DNA of 7,227 nt. It comes from Pseudomonadota bacterium (lineage in GTDB: Bacteria; Pseudomonadota; Gammaproteobacteria; Steroidobacterales; Steroidobacteraceae). A program made the translations under genes and the position numbers. This document shows positions 6,906 through 7,227 of this stretch, in pieces. The first letter of the stretch is position 1, and each line of letters starts with the position of its first letter. Location: positions 1-7,227 of the forward strand of contig JAKAZP010000130.1 of the NCBI GenBank assembly GCA_021815905.1. Reading direction: 5' to 3'. Under the pieces are notes generated by a model. It saw only the letters and a program-made list of their open reading frames with translations, searched no databases and was not told where the DNA came from.

Positions 6906-7227
6906 ATGCTTAGACGGAGGAATCAGCGCCGGGCACTCTGTGCCGTGGCTTTCGCCGCCGCGCCGATCGGCGCCTATGCCGGGCCGATCGTGTACGCGCC
7001 GCAACACACGTGCACCGAGGTCAAGACCGGGACCGGGACCGGTGAGCTGCGCTCCATCAGCTGGAGTCCAGGGCCGGAGCTCGGGGGCAACGGCACCGAT
7101 ATCGCCGCGACGGTGTGGGACGTCGCGAACTCTGGCGGAGGCGCGGGCGCGGGGAAGCCGGGTACCGTGACCGTGCCCTTTGATTGCAGCGGCCCCGTCT
7201 TGGAGGGGTCGACGTCGACGGGTATCT
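6906..7227 (+). CDS. Unrecognised exported protein, N-terminal part (3' end outside window)
   Basis: The frame from ATG 6906 is open to the window end, giving 107 residues. The first 25 form a classic Sec signal peptide: a basic start (MLRRRNQRR), a hydrophobic core (ALCAVAFAAAPIG) and an AYA site with cleavage expected before G26. The product is therefore periplasmic, outer-membrane or secreted. C12 is in the core without a lipobox, so it is not a lipoprotein by this reading. The mature part is rich in Gly, Thr and Ser (TGTGTG at 41-46, SGGGAGAGKPG at 77-87) and has two cysteines, C36 and C94, that could form a disulfide. The short strand-like stretches IAATVWDVA and GTVTVPFDC suggest beta structure. 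I do not recognise a family. A good Shine-Dalgarno site precedes it. The first codons (CTT, AGA, AGG, AAT) are less GC-rich than the neighbours, as is common at gene starts. An overlapping frame ending at 7170 is the main alternative, but it lacks a signal peptide and a ribosome site. Confidence 0.68.
   Translation, partial: MLRRRNQRRALCAVAFAAAPIGAYAGPIVYAPQHTCTEVKTGTGTGELRSISWSPGPELGGNGTDIAATVWDVANSGGGAGAGKPGTVTVPFDCSGPVLEGSTSTGI
7025..7042 (+). repeat. Three tandem copies of GACCGG inside the exported-protein gene
   Basis: GACCGG is repeated exactly three times without spacing and encodes the Thr-Gly repeat at residues 41-46. As the unit is six bases, a copy gained or lost by slippage would keep the reading frame and change the protein by two residues. 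Confidence 0.6.

Noticed and set aside
6892..7170. A 92-residue frame starting with GTG at 6892.
   Set aside because: It has no ribosome site of its own and no signal peptide or motif, and it overlaps the better supported frame from 6906.

Overview
The window carries a high-GC (roughly two thirds G+C by eye) chromosomal segment of a Gram-negative bacterium, most likely a gammaproteobacterium. The evidence is a tamA-tamB pair laid out as in Gammaproteobacteria and a two-ACT-domain biosynthetic threonine deaminase close to the E. coli enzyme. I cannot name the genus.

Layout: (1) Positions 1-1172, plus strand: the 3' part of tamA, an outer-membrane Omp85/BamA-superfamily protein, entering the window inside its last POTRA domain. 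(2) Positions 1188-4931, plus strand: complete tamB, an inner-membrane-anchored periplasm-spanning protein, 15 bp after tamA and with its own Shine-Dalgarno site. (3) Positions 4932-4985: a 54-bp convergent gap with one small hairpin. (4) Positions 4986-6503, minus strand: complete ilvA, threonine ammonia-lyase. (5) Positions 6504-6905: a 402-bp divergent intergenic region without a credible gene. It is unusually rich in short perfect inverted repeats, and its ilvA-proximal end has a -10-like hexamer placed so that the ilvA message could be leaderless. (6) Positions 6906-7227, plus strand: the start of an unrecognised exported protein with a clear signal peptide and Shine-Dalgarno site, cut by the window end.

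TamA and TamB work together across the envelope: TamA is the outer-membrane barrel, and TamB bridges from the inner membrane to it. The pair is implicated in assembling some outer-membrane proteins and, as an AsmA-like protein, in phospholipid transport. IlvA is metabolically unrelated: it starts isoleucine synthesis by converting threonine to 2-oxobutanoate. The exported protein shares only the divergent control region with ilvA.

The genes are mostly conserved housekeeping genes, and I see no mobile element, CRISPR array, toxin-antitoxin pair or defence system. The parts most worth attention are the dyad-rich region at 6742-6859, the unusual ilvA start region, and the unidentified exported protein.
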